A stretch of DNA of 64,000 nucleotides. It comes from an uncultured Prevotellaceae bacterium. Lineage in GTDB: Bacteria; Bacteroidota; Bacteroidia; Bacteroidales; Muribaculaceae. Position 1 is the first letter of the stretch; each line of letters opens with the position of its first letter. Under the pieces are notes generated by a model. The model searched no databases and was not told the DNA's origin. It was given only the letters and a program-made list of their open reading frames with translations. The stretch is taken from NCBI GenBank assembly GCA_900316835.1, contig ONEL01000002.1, positions 101,976-165,975 of the forward strand. The letters are read 5' to 3'. Below, one piece after another: positions 32,871-42,191 of this stretch. The position numbers and the translations under genes were made by a program.

Positions 32871-34172
32871 ATCGCCATCCTTAAGTCTTGAATCTTTGCG
32901 CTTCTCCCACGAGCAAAAGTGGAAAGTAAAAGCTATATAACAAAAGTTGGCATACCCCCAGTGGTCGGAGTAGAAAAGCATTAAGACAATTATCGCTAAA
33001 AGAAAAAGCTGAGAATTCAGGTTTCGCGACTTGTGGGCGGGTGGTTTACGATAGAATAGACTAACAAAAAATATAGTTGTCCAGATTATTCCAGCCAGCC
33101 CCAGCTGCATGATAATGCTAAATAGCCATGGGCTTGTTCCATTGAGCAGCCAGTCATATTCCTTGTAGAATGTCGAGGCTTCCATGTGAGCTCCGTGGGC
33201 ATAGATGTTAGTGCCAAATCCCAGCAATGTGTGCCCGGGATGAGCATTGAAAACAAGGGGGATGATAGCAAACTTTGCTACACGGGGCACGTCAAACATC
33301 TCGCTGTGGTTTTTCTCGGCATACTCCATCGCTCCCTCCAGGTCGTCGAGGTCGGCATCGAGATAGTTTTGAAAAAATTCAGTGCTCAGTTCCAAGCGGT
33401 TGTCGCCGGTCTCGGTCGATAGATAAAAATAGCTGCCAGCTCCCACCAGGAGCGCAATGAGCGGCAGTAAAAATGTCATGCGAACAATATACTTGCGGTC
33501 GAGCGGTGAGAGCAGAATGAAATACACTATCAGCAATATAAAACTCACTTTAGTCTCGTTCAAGAATGTGGGGAAAAGCAGGAAGATGTATATCCAATTC
33601 TTGTAGAGCGAGCGCAACATGTTGTTGTAGTCAAGGCGCTTTCTAAGCAAGTAGAATGAGGTGAGATAGATAGAGACGCTAATGATTCCCGAGAAGCCGT
33701 CGCCCATTGTTCCTCCCACGCGGTCGCCTGCGCCATGCATAAATAGCTGATACAGCACAGCTGGCACTTGGAGGCAAAGAAAAATGAATAATTGCTTGTC
33801 GAGCGATTTGACAAAGAGCTCATGGCGTCGCTCATTACCGTAGAAATATCGCAAAATGGGCACTAAAAATAACATTCCATAGAAATATCTCGTGCCATTT
33901 ATCCACGACAGGATACCGCTATCGTTTAGGATACAGGTGGAGAAAAATGAGATAATAACAAACGATGAGATTAGAATAATGTCAAAGGCTTTTCTTAACG
34001 TGCACAATGTCAGGAAAAGCAGAATAACATCTACCGCAAGCAGCGAAGCCGTACGCAAAATGGAACTCTCGCCATGATGCCACACCAGGTCGCTCACAAA
34101 GCCAGTGCATGTGGCGAGCCAGAAGCCTATGAAAAAGAGTCGTTGCAAGATGAAGCGTTTCTCAAATTTCAT
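32856..34172 (-). CDS. O-antigen/exopolysaccharide polymerase-like membrane protein (Wzy type)
   Basis: A 438-residue polytopic membrane protein with about ten hydrophobic segments, including LFFIGFWLATCTGFV near the start and FLLPLIALLVGAGSYFYL in the middle. A large soluble loop (about 255-340) contains HPGHTLLGFGTNIYAHG, the Wzy_C/O-antigen ligase-like periplasmic loop, followed by HMEASTFYKEYDWLLNGTSPW. Such proteins join repeat units on a lipid carrier in the periplasm. Wzy proteins have little sequence identity, so this call rests on topology, loop and neighbours: wzc, wza and wzx lie upstream on the same strand. Confidence 0.75.
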   Translation of the reverse strand: MKFEKRFILQRLFFIGFWLATCTGFVSDLVWHHGESSILRTASLLAVDVILLFLTLCTLRKAFDIILISSFVIISFFSTCILNDSGILSWINGTRYFYGMLFLVPILRYFYGNERRHELFVKSLDKQLFIFLCLQVPAVLYQLFMHGAGDRVGGTMGDGFSGIISVSIYLTSFYLLRKRLDYNNMLRSLYKNWIYIFLLFPTFLNETKVSFILLIVYFILLSPLDRKYIVRMTFLLPLIALLVGAGSYFYLSTETGDNRLELSTEFFQNYLDADLDDLEGAMEYAEKNHSEMFDVPRVAKFAIIPLVFNAHPGHTLLGFGTNIYAHGAHMEASTFYKEYDWLLNGTSPWLFSIIMQLGLAGIIWTTIFFVSLFYRKPPAHKSRNLNSQLFLLAIIVLMLFYSDHWGYANFCYIAFTFHFCSWEKRKDSRLKDGDLPSS

Positions 34173-34222
34173 GATTTCCGGTGCTTGTGCTGTAGATTGC
34201 GATGATTAAGACTAATAGTAGT

Positions 34223-34343
34223 TAACGTGAGCTCAATGAAAATAATTTGCTTTGTATCAAGCTGCTCCTCTAAGATAGAGGAGCTGTCGCGAAGCGACTG
34301 AGGAGAATGATTTTCAAATGATAAATTCATAGAACTCACGTTA
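34223..34343. repeat. Cruciform element between wzc and wzy
   Basis: The outer arms TAACGTGAG (34223-34231) and CTCACGTTA (34335-34343) are perfect inverted repeats, with further pairing inside (ATGAA/TTCAT, ATTTG/CAAAT). Two hairpins sit at the tip: CTCCTCTA-AGA-TAGAGGAG (34265-34283) and GTCGC-GAA-GCGAC (34285-34297). It starts at the wzc stop and could end or dampen transcription into wzy. Confidence 0.7.
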
Positions 34344-34344
34344 G

Positions 34345-36672
34345 TTACTCTTCCTTGCCATAGCCATAGCCGTAGCCTGCCGAGAGGCGAGGATTGCTGT
34401 CGTTGAGAACAACGGCAACGTTGTTAAACTGCTTGCGCGCTACAACCTCGTTGAAATACTTGACTAGGTTGCGCTTGGTGTGATTGGCACGAGTGACAAA
34501 GAGGGTGGCGTCGCTGAATTTTGCCAGTGAGAAAGTGTCGCTAACCATAGCAATTGGGGCTGAGTCGATGATGATGATGTCATAGCGCTGGCGCAAATCG
34601 TCAAAGAGTTGACTGGTGCGCTCGCCAAGTAGCAACTCCGAGGGGTTGGGAGGAATTGTGCCGGCAACAATAACGTTGAAGCCTTCCACACTTGCCACTT
34701 GCTGGGTGATGGACTCAATGCTGGTGTCGCTATTGCTGAGGTAGCTAGTAACACCTGGGGTGTCGTTAAGCTTGAGAATCTTGGCTAGCTGGGGATTGCG
34801 AATGTCCATGCCCACCAGCACCACTTTCTTGCCTAGCAAGGCAAATGATGATGCCAGATTAGCACTAATAAATGACTTGCCCTCTCCACTAATTGAGGAA
34901 GTGACAAGAACCACCTTGTCGTCCTTGTGGGTCATGAGGAACTGAATGTTGTTGCGCAACAGGCGGAATAGCTCTACAATCGACGAGGTCTTGCCAGGTT
35001 TCACAACAAGCGATGAGCGATGACGATTGTGGCAAATCTCGCCCAGCACAGGCGACTTGGTGAGCTCTTGCAGTTCGTCCTGTGTCGAGAACTTGGTGGT
35101 GAACAAGTTCTTTAGATAAAGAATCAACACTGGCAACAACAGTCCTGCCAGCAACGCGATGAGCACGACCACGGGCTTATTGGGCGACACAGGCTCGCTC
35201 TGTGCGTAGGCGTAGTCCACGACTTTTCCTTTGGGAGTGGTTGCGGCAAGCACTAACGCATTTTCCTCGCGCTTCTGGAGCAGGAAGGTGTAGAGTGTAT
35301 TTTGAATTCCTTGCTCACGATATAGAGAGCGGATTTCGCGCTCTTGAGTGGGAACGGCGCTCATCTCGCCTTGCGACTGGTTGCTCACTTGGTTAGCTTT
35401 GTCAAGTTGTATCTTGATGGCGTTGAGGGTGTTATTAACGCCTTTCTTGATGGTCTCGCGCATGGCGTCGAGCTCCTTGTCAAGCTCCTTGAGAGCCTCG
35501 TTGCCGTCCTTGGCGCTCTTGGCAAGCTCGGCTCGTCGCATGGCAAGCTCATTGAAGGCCTTTATCGATCCCGAGGCAGCCGTTGAGTCGGCCTCAAAGG
35601 GGATGTAAGAGTGGCGATTGCGAGGATCGGCAATAAACTCATTGATGAGATTTACAATGCGATATTGAGCTTCGAGAGCTACAATCTTTCCCTCGGCAGC
35701 TTCTTGCCGTGCGATGCTGGTCTTGGTCTGTATTCCCACGTCGGCCATGTTGTGTGCGCGCTTGTAGGCCTCAATGTCGGCTTCGCTACCCGTGAGGTCC
35801 TTGTAGATAAGCCCCAATCGGTCTTCAATAAACTTAGCGGTATTTATAGCCTGCTCATCTTTTTCTTGCTGTCCACGCTCGTTATAGAATCTAATCATGG
35901 TGTTGAGCATGTCCTTGCCACGCTTGACGTTAGTGATGGGTATATCCATGTAGATGGCATTGCTCTTCTTGTTGAGAACCTTCACAGTCAGGTCTTTCAT
36001 CACTCCCTCGGTGCGCAACTGGTTGCCCATCACGTTAGCATTGATGGTAATTGCTTTGCCAGGCTTGTAGTACCCGGTGGTGCGCACCTGGTAAGTGCCA
36101 TAGGGGGTGTGGATGGTGGTGGGAAGGGTTTGTCCACTAGCAGTGGCTAGTGTCTTGAAAAATCCTTTTTTCACCTTTATGTCGGCTTTACCGTCTTCTC
36201 CTATTTTTACCTTGAAGTTCATCCCTATCGACAGCGTGTCGAAGACTTCCTCGGGAGCATCAATCTCGATGGGGGAGTTTTGATACAGGTCCTCACGGCT
36301 CAAGATGCTTTTGCGCTCGCTGTACATGCGGTTGAGCTTTAGCTCCTTCACCATCTTGCAAGTGATGTCTTGTGAACCCATCACCACCACCTCGTCGTCA
36401 ACTTTTGAACCTGCGCCACCTATCGACAAGCTCTTGAGCAACGAAGCTCCGGCGCTGCCGGCATCATCGTCTTGAGCCACAAGCACAGTGGAAGTGACAA
36501 GATACTTGGGCAACTTGTATTGCAAGTATATCACAGCCAGTGCCAGGCATGCCACTAGCGACAGCACAAAGAGCCACCAGTAGCGCTTGTACTTGCCGGC
36601 AAGAGCTCCCAGGTCAATGATTTTTTCCTCGCTGGTCGATGTGTTATTGTTGCGGTAGGAATTGTTGCTCAT
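34345..36672 (-). CDS. Polysaccharide co-polymerase and tyrosine autokinase (Wzc type)
   Basis: A 775-residue inner-membrane protein. The first transmembrane helix is at about 32-50, a long periplasmic Wzz-like and coiled-coil region runs to about 490, the second helix (VVVLIALLAGLLLPVLILYL) is near 505, and the cytoplasmic BY-kinase follows: Walker A SGEGKS (595-600), Walker A' VVLVGMDIRNP (about 618-628) and Walker B IIIIDSAP (about 698-705). The C-terminus ends GYGYGYGKEE, a small three-tyrosine cluster that would be the autophosphorylation site. It controls chain length and export with Wza, encoded 37 bases upstream. Confidence 0.95.
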   Translation of the reverse strand: MSNNSYRNNNTSTSEEKIIDLGALAGKYKRYWWLFVLSLVACLALAVIYLQYKLPKYLVTSTVLVAQDDDAGSAGASLLKSLSIGGAGSKVDDEVVVMGSQDITCKMVKELKLNRMYSERKSILSREDLYQNSPIEIDAPEEVFDTLSIGMNFKVKIGEDGKADIKVKKGFFKTLATASGQTLPTTIHTPYGTYQVRTTGYYKPGKAITINANVMGNQLRTEGVMKDLTVKVLNKKSNAIYMDIPITNVKRGKDMLNTMIRFYNERGQQEKDEQAINTAKFIEDRLGLIYKDLTGSEADIEAYKRAHNMADVGIQTKTSIARQEAAEGKIVALEAQYRIVNLINEFIADPRNRHSYIPFEADSTAASGSIKAFNELAMRRAELAKSAKDGNEALKELDKELDAMRETIKKGVNNTLNAIKIQLDKANQVSNQSQGEMSAVPTQEREIRSLYREQGIQNTLYTFLLQKREENALVLAATTPKGKVVDYAYAQSEPVSPNKPVVVLIALLAGLLLPVLILYLKNLFTTKFSTQDELQELTKSPVLGEICHNRHRSSLVVKPGKTSSIVELFRLLRNNIQFLMTHKDDKVVLVTSSISGEGKSFISANLASSFALLGKKVVLVGMDIRNPQLAKILKLNDTPGVTSYLSNSDTSIESITQQVASVEGFNVIVAGTIPPNPSELLLGERTSQLFDDLRQRYDIIIIDSAPIAMVSDTFSLAKFSDATLFVTRANHTKRNLVKYFNEVVARKQFNNVAVVLNDSNPRLSAGYGYGYGKEE

Positions 36673-36709
36673 TTCAAGTGATGATGTGAGGGGGGATTTT
36701 CAAGATTTT

Positions 36710-37519
36710 TTATTTCACGGCAAGGGCGATTATCAGCGACGCCACTACCGAGGTGGCACTCACGATGGTGGAGATTACCGATAGCTTGAAGGCGTTGTTC
36801 TGGTTGTACTTGGAGTTGTCAATGCGAATTTGGTTAGGCTCAACGTACACCACATCGTTTTGCTGCAGGTAGAAATAGGGCGATGAGAAGATGTTGCTAT
36901 CGGCAAGATTCATGCGGTGATAGGTTTGCTTGCCATTCTCGTCGCGAATTACCATCACACTGCCACGCTCGCCATACTCGGTCAAGTCGCCTGCCGCGCT
37001 CAGCGCATCGAGCAGGGTGAAACGCTGGCTGGTGACCTGGATGCGCTGGGGGGTCTTTACCTCACCCATCACGTTCACATAGAACCCCACTAGCTGCACA
37101 CGCACAAAGGGATCATTAACGGTGGCGCTCACGCGCGAGCGGATGAGGTCTTCAATCTCGCTGGTGGTCTTGCCCGCCACGTTAATCTTGCCTAGCTGGG
37201 GCATGATGATATCGCCCTGGCGGTCAACGATGTAGGTCTGCAGGCGGGGCACGGGTTGGGTTGTGAGCTCGCTGCGGGTGGCGACGTTGGCCTGTGGCTG
37301 GTTAAACATGGCTGTGGCCTGGGGCACAGCGCTCGACACAACTATCGACAGCTCGTCCTCGGGGGCTATTTTTATTTCATAGCCAGTGCCCTGTGGCATC
37401 ACTCCCGTGGGGGTATCACCCATGTTGCGGAAGTAGGAAAGATTGTTCTCGGTTGCTGTTCTGCATCCCGTCAGCGCCAGCGTGGCGAGGGCTATAACTA
37501 GCAATATTCTTATTCTCAT
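36710..37519 (-). CDS. Polysaccharide export lipoprotein (Wza type)
   Basis: A 269-residue outer-membrane export protein. The lipobox is LTGC (signal ATLALTGC, Cys at about 19). A Poly_export domain follows (EDELSIVVSSAVPQ, DRQGDIIMPQLGKINVAGKT) and an SLBB region (VNVMGEVKTPQRIQVTSQ, LLDALSAAGDL). A C-terminal hydrophobic helix (VISTIVSATSVVASLIIALAV) may be the segment that forms the outer-membrane pore. It pairs with Wzc 37 bases downstream. The 244 bases upstream carry a palindromic element (37667-37762) and no gene. Confidence 0.95.
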   Translation of the reverse strand: MRIRILLVIALATLALTGCRTATENNLSYFRNMGDTPTGVMPQGTGYEIKIAPEDELSIVVSSAVPQATAMFNQPQANVATRSELTTQPVPRLQTYIVDRQGDIIMPQLGKINVAGKTTSEIEDLIRSRVSATVNDPFVRVQLVGFYVNVMGEVKTPQRIQVTSQRFTLLDALSAAGDLTEYGERGSVMVIRDENGKQTYHRMNLADSNIFSSPYFYLQQNDVVYVEPNQIRIDNSKYNQNNAFKLSVISTIVSATSVVASLIIALAVK

Positions 37520-37666
37520 GAGGATATATATATAGTGGGGGGTTATTTATATATAATATATTCTTAACGTTCATTATTCCTTTATTATTGTGCTGGGATG
37601 GTAATAATAAAAAAGGCGAGCATGGGGATAATAAAAAAAAGGGGAGGCCTGGGGATAAAAAAAAGG

Positions 37667-37762
37667 GGGCGTGCTTCGCACTTAAAATTAAATTAAAATT
37701 AATGACTATAAAATATGAGAATTTTTAAATTAATTTTTTAATCAATTTTAAGCGAAGCGCCC
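37667..37762. repeat. Palindromic element, family B, copy 2 (inverted, core only)
   Basis: Reads GGGGGCGTGCTTCGCACTTA at the left and TTTTAAGCGAAGCGCCC at the right, the reverse complement of the cores at 26452 and 60446. It abuts the stop of the flippase gene at 37764. The mini-hairpin chain of the other copies is missing here. Confidence 0.75.
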
Positions 37763-37763
37763 A

Positions 37764-39218
37764 TTACTGCTGAAACGGGGCATGCGCTGCATGGCGCAAA
37801 GCCCCCCTAATTTTGCTCTTAATCTCCTTTCTGGTTTTGGCAGGAATGGAATAGAATGCCACAAGGCTTGCCAGGAGCATGTAGGCGAGCGATAGCCATG
37901 ATGAGCTCAGGAGGTGGTAGGGGATGATGCCAAGTGCCATTACGGCTACGGCAAGCGAGGTGGTGGGGTAGAAGGAGAGCTTGAAGTATCGTTTCATGTC
38001 GTGAAGGCGGTAGAGCAACAGCACGGTGTGGGTGATGATGGAGGTGGCGATAGCGCCATACACGCCCATGTGCTTCACGAGCAGCAGGTTGCACACCACA
38101 TTAACAATAGCGGCAAGGATGATTGCGGGCAGGGTGCGAGGGGTGTCCTTAGCGCACTGGTAGCCCATGTCGAAAAATGCCACAAGTGCAAAAATCACCG
38201 CCGAGATGCCCATCAAGTACAAGTAGCTGGCGCTCTCTTGATAATTGGCATCAACAATGATGGGATAGAATATCTTGAGCGTGAAGGTGTAAACGGTGAG
38301 CACGATGGCAAGGATGCCAATGTAGCTATTGAAAATCTTGGAGAAGAACTTGTCGCGGTCGCTACTGTTGTACTGCATGATGGCCGTTTCTTGCCAGGCT
38401 TGGTAAAAGATGGTGGCAAGAGTTAGAATGATGCCGTTGAAGCGCAGTGCCACTGCATAGAGGCCGTTGACATCAAGACCAAGATAGTGATTTATAAACC
38501 AGCGGTCGCTACTGCCTGTGAGCCACCAGCACAGCGAGCCCGGGAGCAGTGGTAGCGAGTACTTGAGTATATCACGCCCCACCCGGCTCAGGGTGATGTG
38601 AAACTTGAAGTAGGTGGAAATGATTTTTAATCGCAGTTCCAAGTAAACAGCGGCAACCACTCGCGCCAGGATGTTGGCAATGAAGATGCCCTTGATACCC
38701 ATGCCAAGGAAAGCCACGAGCAAGATGCTCAGCACTCCAATTCCTGTTGCCGACAAGATGCCCGCCGTCACAAAGGCCTTGTTGTTGCCCAAGCCACGTG
38801 CCACTTGCGAGATTACTTCCATTAGCGACATCGCGAGCAATAGCCCCAAGCAGTACCACAGGTGGTCAATGCTGGTGAAAGTTGCTAGCATCGCAGTGGC
38901 TATCACGCATAGAATAAAGCTCGATAACAAGGTGCGATAGACAAACGTTACAATCTTGCTGCGTCGCTCATTGTCCTGGGTCTCAAGCAGGAAACGGAAT
39001 GCTCCATCGCGTAGCTGCAGTGTTGCGAAGGGCATGATAAGGAATATTGCCGTGAGACACAAGTCGTAGTAGCCAAAGTTGGCCGTGTCCTCGACAAAGA
39101 ACGTGTAGAGTGGCACCATCGCAAATGTGATAATCTTTGACCCTAGATTTCCGATGGCGTATATGCCTAAGTCTTTCAGGAACTTAGATGAGCGCGATTG
39201 TGTACCACTTGATGTCAA
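37764..39218 (-). CDS. Oligosaccharide flippase (Wzx type, MATE/MOP superfamily)
   Basis: A 484-residue membrane protein with about 14 predicted helices, starting with LGIYAIGNLGSKIITFAMVPLYTFF, the usual Wzx opening. It should move lipid-linked repeat units across the inner membrane. The start is a TTG at 39218-39216, with AAAGAGAAACG upstream as a weak ribosome site; the next ATG lies 32 codons in, inside the first helix, so the TTG is preferred. It follows the glutaminyl cyclase gene by 69 bases and precedes wza on the same strand. The C-terminus is basic (KTRKEIKSKIRG), as is common in cytoplasmic tails. Confidence 0.85.
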   Translation of the reverse strand: MTSSGTQSRSSKFLKDLGIYAIGNLGSKIITFAMVPLYTFFVEDTANFGYYDLCLTAIFLIMPFATLQLRDGAFRFLLETQDNERRSKIVTFVYRTLLSSFILCVIATAMLATFTSIDHLWYCLGLLLAMSLMEVISQVARGLGNNKAFVTAGILSATGIGVLSILLVAFLGMGIKGIFIANILARVVAAVYLELRLKIISTYFKFHITLSRVGRDILKYSLPLLPGSLCWWLTGSSDRWFINHYLGLDVNGLYAVALRFNGIILTLATIFYQAWQETAIMQYNSSDRDKFFSKIFNSYIGILAIVLTVYTFTLKIFYPIIVDANYQESASYLYLMGISAVIFALVAFFDMGYQCAKDTPRTLPAIILAAIVNVVCNLLLVKHMGVYGAIATSIITHTVLLLYRLHDMKRYFKLSFYPTTSLAVAVMALGIIPYHLLSSSWLSLAYMLLASLVAFYSIPAKTRKEIKSKIRGALRHAAHAPFQQ

Positions 39219-39287
39219 AACACGTTTCTCTTTTTATGAAAAAAACGGCACTAAAAAAATCAATTTTCTACAGCCCCGAGATTAATG

Positions 39288-40265
39288 TCAATAGCTGTAA
39301 ATAACATTGGCAACCGTCTGTCCCACAGCTTTGAGCACACTGGCATCAATCCACTGCATGGTGTCGCTAGTGGTGTGCCAGCCGTCAAAGAATCCAGTGT
39401 CGCTATCCATGCGCATGTCAATGATGTCGATGCACTTGATGCCGGCATTATTCACTTGCACATGATCGTCGGTGATGGCACCACCAGTGTCGTTAATGAA
39501 GTAGTTGCTAAAACCACTCTTTTGCGCCATGGTCCACACTTCGTTAACGACCTCGGGAGCATACTGGAGCGAAATGATTTCCTTGCTGAATCGTGCTCCA
39601 CGAGCGCCCACCATGTCGAGCAGAATGCCGAAGCGTGGCGAGTAGCCCTGGGCGTGTGGATGCTTTGCCCAGTATTGGGTGCCTAACGCCCACGAGTCTT
39701 CCACATCGTTAGTGCCCCAGTCCTCGGCATCAACGAGCAGGATGTCAACGCCAATGCCAGGCTTGGTCTCTTTCATCAGTCTTGCCAGCTCAAGTAGCAC
39801 TCCCACACCGCTGGCTCCGTCGTTGGCCCCCATCACTGGCTCATGGTGCTTGGACGCGTCGTGGTCGTTGTCGGCCCATGGTCGGCAGTCCCAGTGGGCA
39901 AGTAGCAAGATGCGGTCATCGTTGCTTGGGTTTATGCATCCCACAAAGTTCTTGATGTTCAATGTTTTGTTGTCGAAAGTCTTGACCTGCGCCTCTTGCA
40001 CAATCACGCTGTCGCAGCTGGCTTTAAGCTCTTGCTCAAGCCATGTGGCACACTTGCTGTGGGCAGCGCTTCCTGGCACGCGTGGACCAAAGTCGCATTG
40101 TGCTTTCACTAGCTTGTAAGCATTATCACCGTTGAAATCAACGTTTTCGGTGACCACCACCTCATCGGCGGTTGAAGCGCTACCACTGCTTGCTTGTTGC
40201 TGCGACTTGCAACTGGCAAGAACTACTATAGCAACTGATAAAAGCAATAAATGTCTTAATCGCAT
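39288..40265 (-). CDS. Glutaminyl-peptide cyclotransferase-like lipoprotein (M28 family)
   Basis: A 325-residue zinc enzyme of the M28 peptidase family. The lipobox is LASC (about residues 16-19). CDFGPRVPGSAAH, LLLAHWDCRPWADND, GANDGASGVGVLLEL, LVDAEDWG and GGAITDDHVQVNNAG follow in the order seen in the glutaminyl cyclases of oral Bacteroidota such as Porphyromonas; the D/E/H metal ligands appear intact. The reaction turns N-terminal Gln of exported proteins into pyroglutamate. As a lipoprotein it would act in the periplasm or outer membrane. An aminopeptidase is the alternative, but the match to bacterial cyclases is better. A tandem repeat array (40303-40533) lies in its upstream region. 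Confidence 0.85.
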   Translation of the reverse strand: MRLRHLLLLSVAIVVLASCKSQQQASSGSASTADEVVVTENVDFNGDNAYKLVKAQCDFGPRVPGSAAHSKCATWLEQELKASCDSVIVQEAQVKTFDNKTLNIKNFVGCINPSNDDRILLLAHWDCRPWADNDHDASKHHEPVMGANDGASGVGVLLELARLMKETKPGIGVDILLVDAEDWGTNDVEDSWALGTQYWAKHPHAQGYSPRFGILLDMVGARGARFSKEIISLQYAPEVVNEVWTMAQKSGFSNYFINDTGGAITDDHVQVNNAGIKCIDIIDMRMDSDTGFFDGWHTTSDTMQWIDASVLKAVGQTVANVIYSY

Positions 40266-40302
40266 TATATTATTAAAATTGATTTTTTAAATTATACTGC
40301 CA

Positions 40303-40533
40303 TTATTCATTATGCATTACTCATTATGCATTGTCGTACATTATGAATTGTGCATTACTCATTGTGCATTATGAATTGTGCATTATGAATTGTGCATTAT
40401 GAATTGTGCATTACTCATTGTGCATTACTCATTGTGCATTATGAATTGTGCATTATGAATTGTGCATTACTCATTGTGCATTATGCATTATGCATTATGA
40501 ATTGTGCATTATGAATTGTGCATTATGCATTAT
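40303..40533. repeat. Tandem array of ~14-bp units
   Basis: About 16 units alternate between CATTATGAATTGTG and CATTACTCATTGTG, with a few shortened CATTATG units at the ends. It fills the space between nadB (stop at 40534) and the cyclase gene start at 40265, so the cyclase promoter would have to lie inside or right beside the array. There are no spacers of CRISPR type. Confidence 0.9.
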
Positions 40534-42126
40534 CTAAAGCTTCAGGTCTTCTTCGCTCTTGGGCTTGGGTGGGTAGTCGATAGTGTAGTGCAGGCCTCGC
40601 GACTCCTTGCGCTCCTTGGCCTGGCGCATGATGAGGTAGCCCACGTTGATGATGTTGCGCAACTCGCATATGCGGCGACTCACCGTGCTCTCCTTGAATA
40701 ACTTCTCGGTCTCCTCGTAGAGGATGTCGAGGCGGTTCCAGGCACGGTCAAGGCGCAGGTCGCTACGCACGATGCCCACGTAGGCACTCATTATTTCGCC
40801 CACCTCTTTCTCGCTCTGGCTGATGAGCACCATCTCCTCGGGGTGCTGTGTGCCCTCATCGTTCCACTCGGGGATGTCGGTGCGGTAGTCGTAGTGATTG
40901 TGGCATGCGATAGCATGGCGAGCCGCGGCATCGGCATAGACAACAGCCTCAATGAGCGAGTTGCTTGCAAGGCGATTGCCTCCATGAAGCCCTGTGCAAG
41001 AGCATTCGCCCACGGCATAAAGGCGCTCAATCGACGAGCATGCGTTCAGGTCCACCTTGATACCTCCACACAGGTAGTGGGCTGCTGGTGCAACAGGAAT
41101 GTAATCTTTAGTGATGTCTATTCCTATCTCTAAGCAGTGCTTGTAGATGTTGGGGAAGTGATGCTTGGTCTCCTCGGGGTCTTTGTGAGTGACATCGAGG
41201 AATACATGATCCTCGCCACGTTGCTTCATTTCACTATCAATAGCGCGGGCCACCACGTCGCGTGGAGCTAGCGACAAGCGTGGATCATACTTGTGCATGA
41301 ATTCCTCGCCGGCAAGGTTGCGGAGCACGGCACCATACCCACGCATAGCCTCGGTGATGAGAAATGCAGGGCGGTCGCCGGGATGATACAGTGCGGTGGG
41401 GTGGAACTGGATAAATTCCATATCTTGCACTGTTCCCTTGGCACGATACACCATCGCAATGCCATCGCCAGTGGCAATGAGAGGATTAGTGGTGGTGTGA
41501 TACACAGCGCCACAGCCTCCGGTGGCCATCAGTGTCACGCGAGAGAGGAAGGTGTCGACCTTGCCGGTTTTTTGGTTGAGGACGTAGGCACCATAGCACT
41601 GAATGTCGGGTGTGCGTCGGGTAACAATTTTTCCCAAGTGGTGCTGGGTGAGAATTTCCACAGCAAAATGATTGTCAAAGATGTCGATGTTACCATGGGA
41701 TTTAACAGCCTCTACTAGCGATTGTTGTATCTCGTGACCGGTGTTGTCGGCATGGTGCAGGATGCGGAACTGGCTGTGACCACCCTCGCGGTGAAGGTCG
41801 AAGTCACCATTCTCGTTCTTGTCAAAGTCTACACCCCAATCTATCAAGGCCTTTATCTGCTCGGGGGCACGTGTCACCACTTGTTCCACAGCCTTGGGGT
41901 CGCTAAGCCAGTCGCCCGCCACCATTGTGTCGTGGATGTGTTGCTTGAAGTCATCGACTTCCAGGTTTGTGACACTTGCCACACCGCCTTGAGCCAGGTC
42001 GGTATTAGCTTCATCAAGGCTTGTCTTGCACACCAGTGCCACCTTGCCAGTGCCAGCAACTTTCAGGGCAAAGCTCATTCCAGCTACACCCGAACCAATT
42101 ATCAGATAATCATATTTGTAAGTCAT
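40534..42126 (-). CDS. nadB: L-aspartate oxidase
   Basis: A 530-residue flavoenzyme that oxidises L-aspartate to iminoaspartate, the first step of de novo NAD synthesis. The FAD-binding start is YLIIGSGVAGMSFALKVAG (about 6-24). The active-site-associated segment is HREGGHSQFRILHHADNTG (about 112-130), then ATGGCGAVY, EFIQFHPTALY and a second FAD segment AVGECSCTGLHGGNRLASNS near 370-390. The C-terminus is the usual fumarate-reductase/succinate-dehydrogenase-like helical domain. nadA and nadC are not in the window. The gene follows the PBP1A gene by 65 bases. Confidence 0.95.
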   Translation of the reverse strand: MTYKYDYLIIGSGVAGMSFALKVAGTGKVALVCKTSLDEANTDLAQGGVASVTNLEVDDFKQHIHDTMVAGDWLSDPKAVEQVVTRAPEQIKALIDWGVDFDKNENGDFDLHREGGHSQFRILHHADNTGHEIQQSLVEAVKSHGNIDIFDNHFAVEILTQHHLGKIVTRRTPDIQCYGAYVLNQKTGKVDTFLSRVTLMATGGCGAVYHTTTNPLIATGDGIAMVYRAKGTVQDMEFIQFHPTALYHPGDRPAFLITEAMRGYGAVLRNLAGEEFMHKYDPRLSLAPRDVVARAIDSEMKQRGEDHVFLDVTHKDPEETKHHFPNIYKHCLEIGIDITKDYIPVAPAAHYLCGGIKVDLNACSSIERLYAVGECSCTGLHGGNRLASNSLIEAVVYADAAARHAIACHNHYDYRTDIPEWNDEGTQHPEEMVLISQSEKEVGEIMSAYVGIVRSDLRLDRAWNRLDILYEETEKLFKESTVSRRICELRNIINVGYLIMRQAKERKESRGLHYTIDYPPKPKSEEDLKL

Positions 42127-42191
42127 AGAAGATTATTTTTATCTCTTTGGGAAATAATGTTAGTGTGAGTATATTAATAGGATAGTTGTTG

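Noticed and set aside
40303..40533. CRISPR array
   Set aside because: Units are 14 bp, directly adjacent and without spacers; no cas genes are in the window.
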